Assembly (NCBI RefSeq): GCF_029194005.1
Contig: NZ_JARFVA010000001.1
Coordinates: 1,054,001-1,118,000, forward strand
Source: Flagellimonas okinawensis
GTDB taxonomy: Bacteria; Bacteroidota; Bacteroidia; Flavobacteriales; Flavobacteriaceae
Direction of reading: 5' to 3'
DNA length: 64,000 nucleotides
This document shows positions 21,946-31,458 of the stretch, piece after piece; the stretch's first letter is position 1, and each line of letters starts with the position of its first letter. The notes beneath the pieces are model-generated. The model was not told the DNA's origin and searched no databases. It was given only the letters and a program-made list of their open reading frames with translations. A program made the position numbers and the translations under genes.

Positions 21946-22764
21946 ATGGACATCACTAAAATTCCACAGATAAAACACACGGGGGGCGACAACTTTTTCT
22001 TATTGGCAGGGCCATGCGCCATTGAAGGTGAAGATATGGCCATGCGCATTGCAGAAAAGGTTGTGTCCATTACGGATAAACTAGAGATCCCTTATGTTTT
22101 CAAGGGCAGCTTTAAAAAAGCCAACCGTAGCCGTATAGATTCTTTTACTGGAATTGGTGATGAAAAGGCTCTAAAAATTTTGAAAAAGGTCTCCGAAACT
22201 TTCAAAGTTCCAACCATTACGGATATTCATGAGATTTCTGATGCCGCTATGGCTGCGGAATATGTGGATGTACTTCAAATCCCTGCATTTTTGGTAAGAC
22301 AGACCGACTTGGTCGTGGCCGCTGCGGAAACGGGCAAGGTGGTTAACTTGAAGAAAGGACAATTTATGAGTCCAGAAAGCATGAAACATGCCGTTACCAA
22401 AGTTACGGATACCGGAAATGAGCAAGTTTGGATTACGGACCGTGGGACCATGTTCGGCTATCACGATATGATCGTTGATTTCCGCGGCGTTCCTACTATG
22501 AAACAGTATGCTCCCGTAGTTTTGGATGTGACCCACTCCCTACAACAGCCCAATCAATCATCGGGTGTAACCGGCGGTAGACCTGCTTTGATCGGAACAA
22601 TGGCACGTGCTGGAATTGCAGCTGGTGTGGACGGATTGTTTATGGAAACCCATTTTGATCCTGCAAATGCCAAAAGTGATGGAGCCAACATGTTGGATTT
22701 AAGTTTGTTGGAAAAATTACTTACCGATTTAACTGCTATTCGCAAAACAATAAACTCACTTTAA
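21946..22764 (+). CDS. kdsA: 3-deoxy-8-phosphooctulonate synthase
   Basis: 272 residues. Condenses arabinose 5-phosphate and phosphoenolpyruvate to KDO 8-phosphate for lipopolysaccharide. Family motifs are FLLAGPCAIEGEDMAM, FKGSFKKANRSRIDSFTGIG, TDIHE, VLQIPAFLVRQTDLVVAAA, VNLKKGQFMSPE, WITDRGTMFGYHDM and the C-terminal FMETHFDPANAKSDG. Normal length and complete. Shows this is a Gram-negative with LPS. Cytoplasmic, apparently monocistronic. Confidence 0.95.
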   Translation: MDITKIPQIKHTGGDNFFLLAGPCAIEGEDMAMRIAEKVVSITDKLEIPYVFKGSFKKANRSRIDSFTGIGDEKALKILKKVSETFKVPTITDIHEISDAAMAAEYVDVLQIPAFLVRQTDLVVAAAETGKVVNLKKGQFMSPESMKHAVTKVTDTGNEQVWITDRGTMFGYHDMIVDFRGVPTMKQYAPVVLDVTHSLQQPNQSSGVTGGRPALIGTMARAGIAAGVDGLFMETHFDPANAKSDGANMLDLSLLEKLLTDLTAIRKTINSL

Positions 22765-22841
22765 ACCCGCTTAAACTGTTAAAATTTATTTTTTAAAATA
22801 CTGATTAACAGGATATTGAATTATTTTTTAAAACATTATTT

Positions 22842-22858
22842 ATAATTAGTCTAATTAT
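22842..22858. promoter_or_regulatory. 17-bp perfect palindrome, candidate metal-regulator operator
   Basis: ATAATTAGTCTAATTAT has 8-bp perfect arms around one T. It ends 4 bases before the candidate -33 TTG of the TonB receptor operon. The position suits control by an iron-responsive repressor (Fur- or DtxR-type, unresolved). Confidence 0.5.
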
Positions 22859-22861
22859 TCT

Positions 22862-22892
22862 TTGCTTGATTTAGCAACGGAATATACATTTG
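22862..22892 (+). promoter_or_regulatory. Promoter of the iron-uptake operon
   Basis: TTG (22862-22864), 20 bases, then TACATTTG (22885-22892), matching the Bacteroidota TTG/TAnnTTTG promoter. It is 34 bases before the receptor ATG. Confidence 0.6.
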
Positions 22893-22926
22893 CACCACAA
22901 ACTTATTTAGACCATTTATAAATAAA

Positions 22927-25389
22927 ATGAAACATATACTTCTCATCCTGAGCTTGGCTTTTTATTCTTTGGCACAAGCACAATCAGGTAACATTTCAGG
23001 AAAAGTAACAGACCAAAGAAATAATCCTTTGGCCAATGTAAACATTGCTATTTCCAATACTAGTTTAGGAACAAACACCAACTATTCTGGTGAATATGAA
23101 ATAGCTGAACTAGCCCCTGGCTCTTACACCTTAACGTTTTCGATGGTAGGTTTTGGAACCCAGAATAAAACCGTAACCGTTTATGCCAATCAGACCACCA
23201 ATGTCCCGGTAATATCTTTGGTAGAACGTCAAGAACAACTTAATGAAGTTGTGGTAGAAGGAAACCAAGTGAACAAATTTGCTCGCAAAGCAAGTGTTTA
23301 TGTTTCCAAAATGCCCTTAAAGGACATCGAAAACCCACAGGTTTACAATTCCATTTCCACCGAGTTGTTACAGGACCAAGTGGTCACTAATTTTGATGAC
23401 GCCCTTAAAAATGCGCCTGGAATCGACAAATTATGGGAGTCCACAGGTAGGGGCAACGACGGAGCAGGTTATTTCTCACTTCGTGGATTTGCTGTTCAAC
23501 CCACAATGATCAATGGATTACCAGGTTTGACCAACGGTAGTCCAGACCCAGCCAACATAGAATCCATCGAAGTCATCAAAGGTCCATCGGGAACACTGTA
23601 TGGCAGTAGTTTAATTTCCTATGGTGGTTTGATCAACATCAACACCAAAAAACCATACTACGGATTCGGCGGGAACATCTCCTACACTTCCGGAAGTTAT
23701 GGATTGAACCGAGTAAGTGCCGATGTCAATACCACTTTGGGCAACCAGAACAATATTGCCCTTCGTGTAAACACATCTTACCATACACAGAATAGCTATC
23801 AAGATGCTGGTTTTAGAAAATCGTTCTTCTTTGCGCCATCATTGGCATTCCAGGCAAGCGATAGACTTTCCTTTAACATCAACACCGAATTTTACAACGG
23901 CAGAAGCACCAACCAAACCATGCTCTTCCTTGATCGTGGTTCACCGCTTCGTGTGACCAATTTGGATGAATTGGGTTACGACTTTAAACGTTCGTACACC
24001 AGCAACGATTTATATATCGATACGCCAACCTACAGCCTTCAAGGTCAGATGAACTACATTTTGAGCGATTCTTGGACCTCTCAGACCGTAATCTCTAGAT
24101 CCAATGCAAAATCTGATGGTTACTATTCTTACTTGTACGAAGTAAGTTCAACAGTAGAAGGCCTATCTGGTGCTCCACTAGAAGACGGTATTATTTTGGC
24201 ACGTTATACCAGCAACCAAAATTCCGAGACCTTGGGAACTGATATCCAACAAAACTTTATCGGTGACTTCATGATTGGGAACATGCGTAACCGTTTGGTT
24301 GTTGGACTGGATTACCTTAAAACAAGAACCATCAACAACAGTACAGGCTACGGAAACCAAGGCTTTGCCTATGTTGGTTCAAATCCAGCCGAGTTCCAAG
24401 CTGTTGCTCCTGCCCTACACGATTATTTTGGAACCCCAATGGGAACCGGTTTGTACGACTCTGGTGTTTTGACACAGGCTGGAGCGGATGCGGGAATCGC
24501 CACCTTGGCCAATCCTGGAGCACAATTCAGTGAGGCTGAACAAGAAATTTTCAGTGCCTATGCCTCCAACGTGATCAATCTATTGCCGGAATTATCCGCA
24601 ATGGCCAGTTTGCGTGTGGACCGTTTCTCCAACGACGGATACAATCAGACCGCATTCTCACCAAAATTCGGTTTGGTGTACCAACCTATTTTGAACAAAG
24701 TATCGGTTTTCGCCAACTACATGAACGGATTCAGTAATGTGGCCCCTGTAACCGAACTATCTGATGGGAACACTTCCGTACGAGCCTTGAACCCAGAACA
24801 CGCCAACCAATTTGAAGTAGGAACCAAATTGAACTTGTTCAACGACAAGCTTTCTGCCACTTTGAGCTACTACGACATTAGCGTGAGCGATATGGCACAA
24901 CGCATCGATACCGATGCCAACAACTATTTCTATACGCAAGACGGCGAACAGACCAGTAAAGGTTTTGAAGCGAGCATTACCGCCTCTCCAATTGAAGGAT
25001 TGAACATTATTGCCGGCTATAGCTATAACGACAGTGAGTTAATTGAAGGAGATGCCAACTTTACCGGGTTTAGACCTGAGAGCGCAGGTCCCATGAACCT
25101 GGCCAACGTTTGGGCAAGCTACAGATTTACCCAAGGCACTTTGGAGAACTTTGGACTTGGATTTGGAGGTAACTATGCCAGCGAGAACAAAATCTTCAAT
25201 AGATCCAATGGTACGTTTGCCATTGATGAGTACACCATTCTTAATGCATCCGCCTTTTACGATGCCAGGGATTTCAGAATCACATTGAAGTTGGACAACA
25301 TCGCAAACAAAGACTATTATAAAGGTTGGTCTACCATCAGCCCTCAAAACTTGAGAAGTCTTTCTGCCAATTTCACCTATAAATTCTAA
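22927..25389 (+). CDS. TonB-dependent siderophore-type receptor
   Basis: 820 residues. Signal peptide 1-20 (ending AQAQS). A carboxypeptidase-regulatory-like domain follows (SGKVTDQRNNPLANVNI to VISLVERQEQL, about 22-100), then a plug with NAPGIDKLW, GAGYFSLRGFAVQPTMINGL and IESIEVIKGPSGTLYGSS, then a full barrel ending LSANFTYKF with terminal Phe. The RGF/VIKGPSG plug is typical of FhuA/FecA-like siderophore receptors. The neighbours (PepSY, DUF3325, DUF3649, DUF4198) support iron uptake. It starts a five-gene operon with 3-9 base gaps. Confidence 0.88.
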   Translation: MKHILLILSLAFYSLAQAQSGNISGKVTDQRNNPLANVNIAISNTSLGTNTNYSGEYEIAELAPGSYTLTFSMVGFGTQNKTVTVYANQTTNVPVISLVERQEQLNEVVVEGNQVNKFARKASVYVSKMPLKDIENPQVYNSISTELLQDQVVTNFDDALKNAPGIDKLWESTGRGNDGAGYFSLRGFAVQPTMINGLPGLTNGSPDPANIESIEVIKGPSGTLYGSSLISYGGLININTKKPYYGFGGNISYTSGSYGLNRVSADVNTTLGNQNNIALRVNTSYHTQNSYQDAGFRKSFFFAPSLAFQASDRLSFNINTEFYNGRSTNQTMLFLDRGSPLRVTNLDELGYDFKRSYTSNDLYIDTPTYSLQGQMNYILSDSWTSQTVISRSNAKSDGYYSYLYEVSSTVEGLSGAPLEDGIILARYTSNQNSETLGTDIQQNFIGDFMIGNMRNRLVVGLDYLKTRTINNSTGYGNQGFAYVGSNPAEFQAVAPALHDYFGTPMGTGLYDSGVLTQAGADAGIATLANPGAQFSEAEQEIFSAYASNVINLLPELSAMASLRVDRFSNDGYNQTAFSPKFGLVYQPILNKVSVFANYMNGFSNVAPVTELSDGNTSVRALNPEHANQFEVGTKLNLFNDKLSATLSYYDISVSDMAQRIDTDANNYFYTQDGEQTSKGFEASITASPIEGLNIIAGYSYNDSELIEGDANFTGFRPESAGPMNLANVWASYRFTQGTLENFGLGFGGNYASENKIFNRSNGTFAIDEYTILNASAFYDARDFRITLKLDNIANKDYYKGWSTISPQNLRSLSANFTYKF

Positions 25390-25398
25390 GAGCACCAA

Positions 25399-26115
25399 AT
25401 GAAAAAACTCATAGCAACCTTATTGCTCATTACCCTGCCCGTACTGTCGGCCTCAGCTCACTATCTGTGGATCGAGACCAACGGTACAGGGGCCTTGGGC
25501 CAGGCACAAGAAGTCCGTGTGCATTATGGAGAATACACCTATGGTGTTATTGAAAAAGTGGAGGGCGAAGCCTTTCCATTGGTTTCCAAGTTTACCCTTT
25601 GGGTAATAGCCCCTGATGGCACAAAGACCCGATTGAGCACAGAAGCCAAAGAAGACTACTATCTGGCGAGCTTTACACCATCTCAGAAAGGCGTGTACAC
25701 CATCGCTTTGAACAACAACGAGATTGATGTGATCGATTATACCCAATACGATTTCGGGATTTTCAAGACACATTATCATTCCACCGCAAAAGTTCAGGTA
25801 GGAACAGATGGCGATACCAAAACTGTAAACCCAGAAGGAATTGTAGTAAAGCAATTGAAAAATGATGGAGAGGAAATCAAACTTCAAGTATTGTATAAAG
25901 GGGAGCCCATTGCCAAAAACGAGCTTAAAGTCTATGTTTCCGACCTATGGTCCAAAACCTTGTACACCGACGATAATGGAGAGGTTTTCTTTGCCTTGCC
26001 TTGGGACACACAGTATATTGTGGAGACCACTACCAAGGAAGAAATGCCCGGCACTTACAATGGTGAGGATTATGAATTTATTTGGCATTGTGCCACGTAT
26101 TGTATAAAACGATAA
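25399..26115 (+). CDS. DUF4198 domain protein, periplasmic
   Basis: 238 residues with a signal peptide ending near SASAH. The mature start HYLWIETN is characteristic of DUF4198 (cobalt/nickel or iron-type periplasmic proteins, NikK-like). It has an Ig-like middle (VRVHYGEYTYG, KFTLWVIAPDG) and a C-terminal carboxypeptidase-regulatory-like segment (LKVYVSDLWSKTLYTDDNGEVFF). It may handle metal or siderophore in the periplasm; the substrate is not shown. It sits 9 bases after the receptor. Confidence 0.8.
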   Translation: MKKLIATLLLITLPVLSASAHYLWIETNGTGALGQAQEVRVHYGEYTYGVIEKVEGEAFPLVSKFTLWVIAPDGTKTRLSTEAKEDYYLASFTPSQKGVYTIALNNNEIDVIDYTQYDFGIFKTHYHSTAKVQVGTDGDTKTVNPEGIVVKQLKNDGEEIKLQVLYKGEPIAKNELKVYVSDLWSKTLYTDDNGEVFFALPWDTQYIVETTTKEEMPGTYNGEDYEFIWHCATYCIKR

Positions 26116-26118
26116 GCC

Positions 26119-26451
26119 ATGGTGACCCTAATTTCATTCCTCACATTTGTTGCCCTTTATCTGCTTTACAGCACCTCTAGAAAGATGGCCGCCGTAGGCG
26201 AGTTAGGCATTGAGAAGTGGACGGGCGAAAACAAAAAAATAGCTCAAATAGCCAGTATGGCCCTAATGATTTTCTCATTGGGGCTTAGCTGCTTTTACTG
26301 GGGGCTAGGTTCGGGTACGTTCACTTTTTTCATCATTTTGATGACGGTTGCCAGTTTAGTGATTCTCTTGGCTCCCTTACGCTTGTTGAACTACCGCCTT
26401 TTGGGTGTTCTTTTTTTGTGCTCCATCCTTTTTGAAACCTTATTGTTCTAA
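26119..26451 (+). CDS. DUF3325-like membrane protein
   Basis: 110 residues with three predicted membrane helices (about 4-20, 46-68 and 72-108). In Proteobacteria DUF3325 proteins sit beside PepSY and DUF3649 proteins in siderophore-receptor operons; the same arrangement here is the main evidence. The SGTFTFFIILMTVASLVILLAPLRLL stretch spans two helices. Three bases from each neighbour, so it is certainly co-transcribed. Confidence 0.62.
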   Translation: MVTLISFLTFVALYLLYSTSRKMAAVGELGIEKWTGENKKIAQIASMALMIFSLGLSCFYWGLGSGTFTFFIILMTVASLVILLAPLRLLNYRLLGVLFLCSILFETLLF

Positions 26452-26454
26452 CCT

Positions 26455-26754
26455 ATGCCCGCCAATAAAAAATATCTGACCCCTTCGCCATCACAACGAT
26501 TTGCCAAAATTACCGCAGCCATTTTGGGCGGTCTTGTTGTGGCCGTGCTGTTCCATATGGCTTTGGCCAGCTGGTTCAACCATGTGGCAGTGATCATTAC
26601 CAGCACCTTTACGGCCTTTATCCTTTGGGCAATTTTGATGGTTGTTGCCTTTTTGGGCAAAAATGGCTGGAAGGTATGGGGCATGTATCTATTGATCAGT
26701 CTTGTTCTGTCTGTCATATTCTATTTCGGAAACCAAACCAACCCACTTGTCTGA
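26455..26754 (+). CDS. DUF3649-like small membrane protein
   Basis: 99 residues with three predicted membrane helices (about 21-40, 45-66 and 74-94). The pattern RFAKITAAILGGLVVAVLF at the start fits DUF3649, which accompanies DUF3325 and PepSY proteins. The identity rests on operon position and topology more than on residues, so it is tentative. Confidence 0.55.
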   Translation: MPANKKYLTPSPSQRFAKITAAILGGLVVAVLFHMALASWFNHVAVIITSTFTAFILWAILMVVAFLGKNGWKVWGMYLLISLVLSVIFYFGNQTNPLV

Positions 26755-26757
26755 ACC

Positions 26758-28323
26758 ATGGGAAACCGCATTTACAATATTTTGTTCCATACGCATACCG
26801 TAAGCGGTATTGTGATCAGTGTAGCACTCTACATTATTTTCTTTACAGGATCTTTCTCTTTTTTCAGGGATGAAATCGCCAATTGGCAACGTGGTCATTC
26901 GGTGAGTCAAGAAGATGCATTGCCAGGTAGCGTGGATGCCCATCTCAACGACCTTTCCAAAGATTACAATTTGTTTGGACGGGATATCGAATTGAGACAT
27001 TACTACAACGAAAGAAGCATTTCCGTCAATTTGGGAGCATCCAAGGATTCCTTGGCTTCAGAAGATGCCAAAGCACCTGTATTTTTCTATTTGGACCCTG
27101 AATCCAAAACCAAAACGGACGATTATGCAAGTAATTATCATTTGGGCGAATTCTTGTACCGGCTTCACTTTTTAGACCAAATCCCCTACCCCTATGGCAG
27201 AACATTGGCAGGGTTTGTAGCCTTCTTTTTCTTATTTGCCATCATTACAGGCCTCTTGGTGCATTGGAACAAAATTGTTTCCAACTTTTATACTTTTAGA
27301 CCATGGGCCAAACTCAAAACCATGTGGACGGATGCCCATACCGCCCTTGGTGTGATAGGGTTTCCATTTCAGTTTGTGTATGCCGTAACGGGAGCCTTCT
27401 TTTTACTGAAGGGCATTTTGGTGCTTCCCATGGTGATGGGATTGTATGATGGTGACCAAAACCAATTGTATGAAGATTTAGAATACAACCATCCCGTGTA
27501 CGAATTCCAAAATCAAAAATTGGAAAAAACCATCAACTTGGACCAATATGTCCAGGAAATGAAAGAAGAATGGGGCGATTTTCGGGTCACAGAGACACAT
27601 ATTTTCAACTACGGTGACCAAAATATGCACGCTGCCATAAGTGGCTATATGGGTTACGACACCAAACTTAATGGTCTGGGCTATCGCATTTACAAAATTG
27701 CAGATGGTTCCATTGCACAGGAAAAAGTACCGATTGCCCCTACTTCCTATTTGGATGGTGTAAAGAATATGATGTTCCGTCTTCATTTTGGCGATTACGC
27801 CGGCTATGGTTTACGAGTGATATCCTTTATTCTTGGTTTGGTTTCCTGTTTTGTGATTCTCTCCGGAATTATGATTTGGCTTGTGGCTCGTGATAAGAAG
27901 AACATTCCTGAAAAACGCAGAAAATTCAACCAGCAAGTGGCCAATTGGTATATGGCCATCTGTTTGACCCTTCTTCCTGTAACCGCTTTGGAATTTATTA
28001 TCGTACAATTTGTACCAACTGTAAACATGGGCTTTCTCTACCAAACCTATTTTTGGATATGGTTTGTAGCCACCGTTTTCTTTATCCTTAAAAAGGATAT
28101 TGCCTTTACCAATAAATGGACATTGATTTCTGGTGGAATTTTAGGATTGTTGGTTCCGGTTGCAAACGGAATTGCTTCGGGCAATTGGGTATGGGTAGCT
28201 TATCAAAATGGGTATCAGCACATCCTTTTGGTGGACTTGCTTTGGTTGGTTTTGGGACTAGTGGTTCTCTGGATTGCTTTCTTTAAACTGAATACTTCCA
28301 GAAAAGATCTTGTGCCTTACTAA
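26758..28323 (+). CDS. PepSY-associated membrane protein (PiuB/siderophore-iron reductase-like)
   Basis: 521 residues. First helix about 14-36 (FHTHTVSGIVISVALYIIFF, with the conserved H..H.V.G motif), a periplasmic PepSY-type domain, then further helices (about 155-180, 205-230, 345-370 and four near the C-terminus). The RLHFLDQIPYPYG and FRLHFGDYAGYGLR segments carry the repeated LHFgd pattern of the family, likely heme-binding His. The protein is believed to reduce ferric siderophore in the inner membrane. It ends the iron operon. Confidence 0.85.
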   Translation: MGNRIYNILFHTHTVSGIVISVALYIIFFTGSFSFFRDEIANWQRGHSVSQEDALPGSVDAHLNDLSKDYNLFGRDIELRHYYNERSISVNLGASKDSLASEDAKAPVFFYLDPESKTKTDDYASNYHLGEFLYRLHFLDQIPYPYGRTLAGFVAFFFLFAIITGLLVHWNKIVSNFYTFRPWAKLKTMWTDAHTALGVIGFPFQFVYAVTGAFFLLKGILVLPMVMGLYDGDQNQLYEDLEYNHPVYEFQNQKLEKTINLDQYVQEMKEEWGDFRVTETHIFNYGDQNMHAAISGYMGYDTKLNGLGYRIYKIADGSIAQEKVPIAPTSYLDGVKNMMFRLHFGDYAGYGLRVISFILGLVSCFVILSGIMIWLVARDKKNIPEKRRKFNQQVANWYMAICLTLLPVTALEFIIVQFVPTVNMGFLYQTYFWIWFVATVFFILKKDIAFTNKWTLISGGILGLLVPVANGIASGNWVWVAYQNGYQHILLVDLLWLVLGLVVLWIAFFKLNTSRKDLVPY

Positions 28324-28325
28324 AT

Positions 28326-28694
28326 CTATTTTTTGTAAAACCCTTTGTGCTTTAGAGAGTAGCATTCCTGCAATACGTCCACCAATACGTCTTGATCAAT
28401 TTCTTCCAATGAAAAATAGCGTAGGGATTTAACCACTTTTCGGTTTTCACTCACCATTTTATCCAAATGCAGTGTGAGATGGGCGGAATTCCAAAAGGCA
28501 ATGTCCACGTATTTCTTTTTTTGCGACACATTTAAATAACAGATGGGCTGTTTTCCTGCATAGAAGCATGGGATTCCCCATTTGTATTTCATATCCACAT
28601 CAGGAACAACAGACTCGATTACGGCTTTTAGATGCAATAAGATGCTTCTGAAAGGTTCTTTTTGTTTGATGATGTAATCTTCGGCCGGGTTCAT
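28326..28694 (-). CDS. DUF1801 domain protein
   Basis: 122 residues. The small DUF1801/YdhG-like fold is indicated by VVPDVDMKYKWGIPCFYAGKQPICYL and KKYVDIAFWNSA. Cytoplasmic; biochemical role unknown. It converges on the PepSY gene with only two bases between the stops, and lies 18 bases after the DUF808 gene, perhaps sharing its transcript. Confidence 0.82.
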   Translation of the reverse strand: MNPAEDYIIKQKEPFRSILLHLKAVIESVVPDVDMKYKWGIPCFYAGKQPICYLNVSQKKKYVDIAFWNSAHLTLHLDKMVSENRKVVKSLRYFSLEEIDQDVLVDVLQECYSLKHKGFYKK

Positions 28695-28712
28695 AAAGCA
28701 GCTTACTGATGA

Positions 28713-29579
28713 TTAACGCTTAAAAAGTTTTTTGACCAACTTCATCAAAAGAAGTGCAACAAAACCAATGACCAACCCAAAAATAAAATCTTTGAGCAAG
28801 GTCGGCAGGCTTGGGAACAAATGATGGAAAAATTCAATATTATGATTAAAAATCCCCCCAGAAACCAACAATAGGGCCAAAGTACCCACAATGGACAATC
28901 CTTTAATGATTTTGGGAAGAGCATTTACCAAAACTTTACCTACTTTATCCGAAAAACTATCGGTTTCTTCATTTAGGTTGATGAGTCGATAACCATAATC
29001 GTCCATTCGTACGATCAGTGCCACAATTCCGTATACACCCACAGTCGCCAACAATGCCACTACGGACACTGTCGCTATTTGAATGGTCAATGGCTCGTTG
29101 ACCACGGTACTCAATGCAATAATAACAATCTCAATGGACAGGATAAAGTCCGTGATGATGGCCTGTTTTATTTTTTGCTTCTCAAGTTCTGGGAGTTCTT
29201 CTTCGGGAATATCAATGGGGTCTTTCGCATGCTCTTCCCCTTTTCGGTGAAAAATATATTCGTATACCTTTTCCGCTCCTTCATATGCCAGATAGACTCC
29301 ACCCAAAATCAAAATAACGGTTATGGCCACTGGAAGATAAGCACTCAACAAAAATGCTATGGGAAGAATAATCAACTTGTTCAAAAATGAGCCTTTGGTA
29401 ATGGCCCATAATACCGGGATTTCACGACTTGATAAAAAACCGGTCGCTTTTTCTGCATTCACCGCCAAGTCATCGCCCAAAATACCAGCTGTTTTCTTTG
29501 TCGCGATCTTACTCATGGTTGCCACATCATCCATCAATGCAGAGATATCGTCCAAAACAGCAAAAAAACCGGAAGCCAT
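28713..29579 (-). CDS. DUF808-family inner-membrane protein (YedI-like)
   Basis: 288 residues. It begins MASGFFAVLDDISALMDDVATMSK, the family hallmark, followed by TKKTAGILGDDLAVNAEKATGF. Several hydrophobic helices follow, near 75-105, 150-175, 180-200, 230-245 and 262-280. The function of the family is unknown. The length is typical. Confidence 0.88.
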   Translation of the reverse strand: MASGFFAVLDDISALMDDVATMSKIATKKTAGILGDDLAVNAEKATGFLSSREIPVLWAITKGSFLNKLIILPIAFLLSAYLPVAITVILILGGVYLAYEGAEKVYEYIFHRKGEEHAKDPIDIPEEELPELEKQKIKQAIITDFILSIEIVIIALSTVVNEPLTIQIATVSVVALLATVGVYGIVALIVRMDDYGYRLINLNEETDSFSDKVGKVLVNALPKIIKGLSIVGTLALLLVSGGIFNHNIEFFHHLFPSLPTLLKDFIFGLVIGFVALLLMKLVKKLFKR

Positions 29580-29666
29580 AAAATTGTTTTAAGGTTAGTG
29601 ATCAAGTTGAGGACAAAATAAGTAAATCCCCTCTTAAGAATTGTAATTATCGAAAAAACAATTGAC

Positions 29667-30122
29667 CTATATGCTTTCCATGGACATTAAAGTGGCTGCC
29701 CAAATAATTACGGATGAAAAAAAGATACCAATCGTATTGGCCGCAAAAGCTTGACGCTTTTTCATTTTAAAGAGATATGCAGCAATACTACCTGCATACA
29801 CACCTGTACCCGGAAGAGGAATCATCACAAAAAGTACAATACCCAAAAAACCGAAACGCTGTATTTTTTTACCTGACCCTTTCTTTGCCCTTTGCCCTAC
29901 GAACACCGCGGACTTTTTGTAGAAACGCCATTTAATAAGATGACGGTTTACGTATTCCAAAAAGAACATCATCATGGGAAATACTAGCACGTTTGCTGCA
30001 AAGCAAACAACAAAAACAAGGTACTCGTTCACCCCTTGGTACATACCGTAGGGAATGCCCACTTTGGCCTCACCAAATGGCGAAAGGCTCCACAATGCCG
30101 CAATAATTAAATCGATGTGCAA
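29667..30122 (-). CDS. Small multidrug export-like membrane protein (COG2426)
   Basis: 151 residues. Matches COG2426: SPFGEAKVGIPYGMYQGV, a helix with NVLVFPMMMFFLEYVNRHL, FGFLGIVLFVMIPLPGTGVYAGSIAAYLF and a last helix with NTIGIFFSSVIIWAATLM. About four membrane helices. The export role is a database name rather than a demonstrated activity. Monocistronic. Confidence 0.8.
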   Translation of the reverse strand: MHIDLIIAALWSLSPFGEAKVGIPYGMYQGVNEYLVFVVCFAANVLVFPMMMFFLEYVNRHLIKWRFYKKSAVFVGQRAKKGSGKKIQRFGFLGIVLFVMIPLPGTGVYAGSIAAYLFKMKKRQAFAANTIGIFFSSVIIWAATLMSMESI

Positions 30123-30288
30123 GGTAACGAGGTTTTAAGCTGACAAACCTAACAAGGAAATTGCGTTGTGCCGCCTTTTTGATCCTTAAAAATTTATTAA
30201 TTGTGATTTTGGCAAATGCAATTTGGGAACCCAACACCCCAGCTGTTTTATCTTCAGGTTAACAGTTTGTAAAATGTATTGTTGTAGA

Positions 30289-30319
30289 TTGAAACACATG
30301 TAAAGGTTTCATAGTTTTG
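30289..30319 (+). promoter_or_regulatory. Promoter of the PHP phosphoesterase gene
   Basis: TTG (30289-30291), 20 bases, TAGTTTTG (30312-30319), 15 bases before the ATG. This fits the Bacteroidota consensus. Confidence 0.55.
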
Positions 30320-30333
30320 ATAAAACCTTCATC

Positions 30334-31449
30334 ATGAAATTCCAATCTTTAGTTATCGCATTTTTTGCTGTTTCGCACCTAATGGCCCAAGAGCATACCC
30401 ACCAAAGTTCCAGGGCACTTGAGTTTCCCAATATCCCCGGGTACACCACATTAAAAACGGATTTACACCAGCACACCGTTTTTTCCGATGGGAATGTATG
30501 GCCCAATATTCGGGTGATGGAAGCACTCCGTGATAATTTGGATGTAATTTCACTTACGGAACACATTGAGTACCAACCGCACAAAGAAGATATCCCTCAT
30601 CCTGATAGAAACCGTTCCTATGAGATTGCATTAAAGGAAGCTCAGAATCATGACCTGATCCTTGTCCATGGATCGGAAATAACCCGCCAAGCTCCAGTTG
30701 GGCATAACAATGCCATCTTTATTGAAGATGCGAACCCACTCTTGGTCGACGACGCTGTGAATTCGTTTGCCGAAGCAAAAAAACAAGGCGCCTTTGTATT
30801 CTGGAACCACCCTGCTTGGTATGCCCAATCACCCAAGGGTAATCCGGTTTTGAGCGATTTTCAAAAAGAGCGGATCAATAAAGGGGAATTACACGGAATA
30901 GAAGTCATTAATACTGGCGATTATTCAGAAGAATCCCTTGCACTTGCCCTTGAAAATAATCTAACCATTATGGGCACAAGCGATATACACGGCCTAATTG
31001 ATTGGGATTATATAGAAAAAGGACACACACGCCCAATCACACTTGTCTTTGCAAAGGAGAGAACCGTGGAATCCCTTAAAGAAGCGTTATTTGCCGGAAG
31101 GACTGTCGCAGTTTTTAATTCATTGTTAGTGGGAAAAACGGAAAATCTGGTACCCTTGCTCAATGCTTCGGTAAAATTTGAAAAGGCTAAATACATTGAC
31201 AATACCACAATTCTGGAGATTACGTTACGGAATGTGACCAGTAGCGACCTGATTTTTGAAAATCAAATGCCCTACACCTTTTATTCCAGTTCCCCGGTTT
31301 TCACCATACCTGCCGGAGGCACAAAAACACTACAAATAAAGACACTTGAAAAAATAATGGACCTTACCCTAAAATTAAAGGCGTTGGGTGCATATGTCGC
31401 ACCAAAGGAGCATCCCATTGTTAGCTGGAACATTAGACTGGAAGAATAA
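30334..31449 (+). CDS. PHP-domain phosphoesterase, exported (Sb-PDE type)
   Basis: 371 residues with a short signal peptide (about 1-18, ending LMAQ). PHP metal motifs: DLHQHTVFSDG (43-53), SLTEHIEYQPHK, LVHGSEITR, FWNHPAWYAQSPKG and IMGTSDIHGLIDWD. The C-terminal 90 residues form a beta-rich domain (IDNTTILEITLRNVTSSDL). This matches Sb-PDE-type phosphodiesterases of Bacteroidota. The substrate is unknown. Probably periplasmic or at the cell surface. Confidence 0.87.
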   Translation: MKFQSLVIAFFAVSHLMAQEHTHQSSRALEFPNIPGYTTLKTDLHQHTVFSDGNVWPNIRVMEALRDNLDVISLTEHIEYQPHKEDIPHPDRNRSYEIALKEAQNHDLILVHGSEITRQAPVGHNNAIFIEDANPLLVDDAVNSFAEAKKQGAFVFWNHPAWYAQSPKGNPVLSDFQKERINKGELHGIEVINTGDYSEESLALALENNLTIMGTSDIHGLIDWDYIEKGHTRPITLVFAKERTVESLKEALFAGRTVAVFNSLLVGKTENLVPLLNASVKFEKAKYIDNTTILEITLRNVTSSDLIFENQMPYTFYSSSPVFTIPAGGTKTLQIKTLEKIMDLTLKLKALGAYVAPKEHPIVSWNIRLEE

Positions 31450-31458
31450 CAGACTTTT

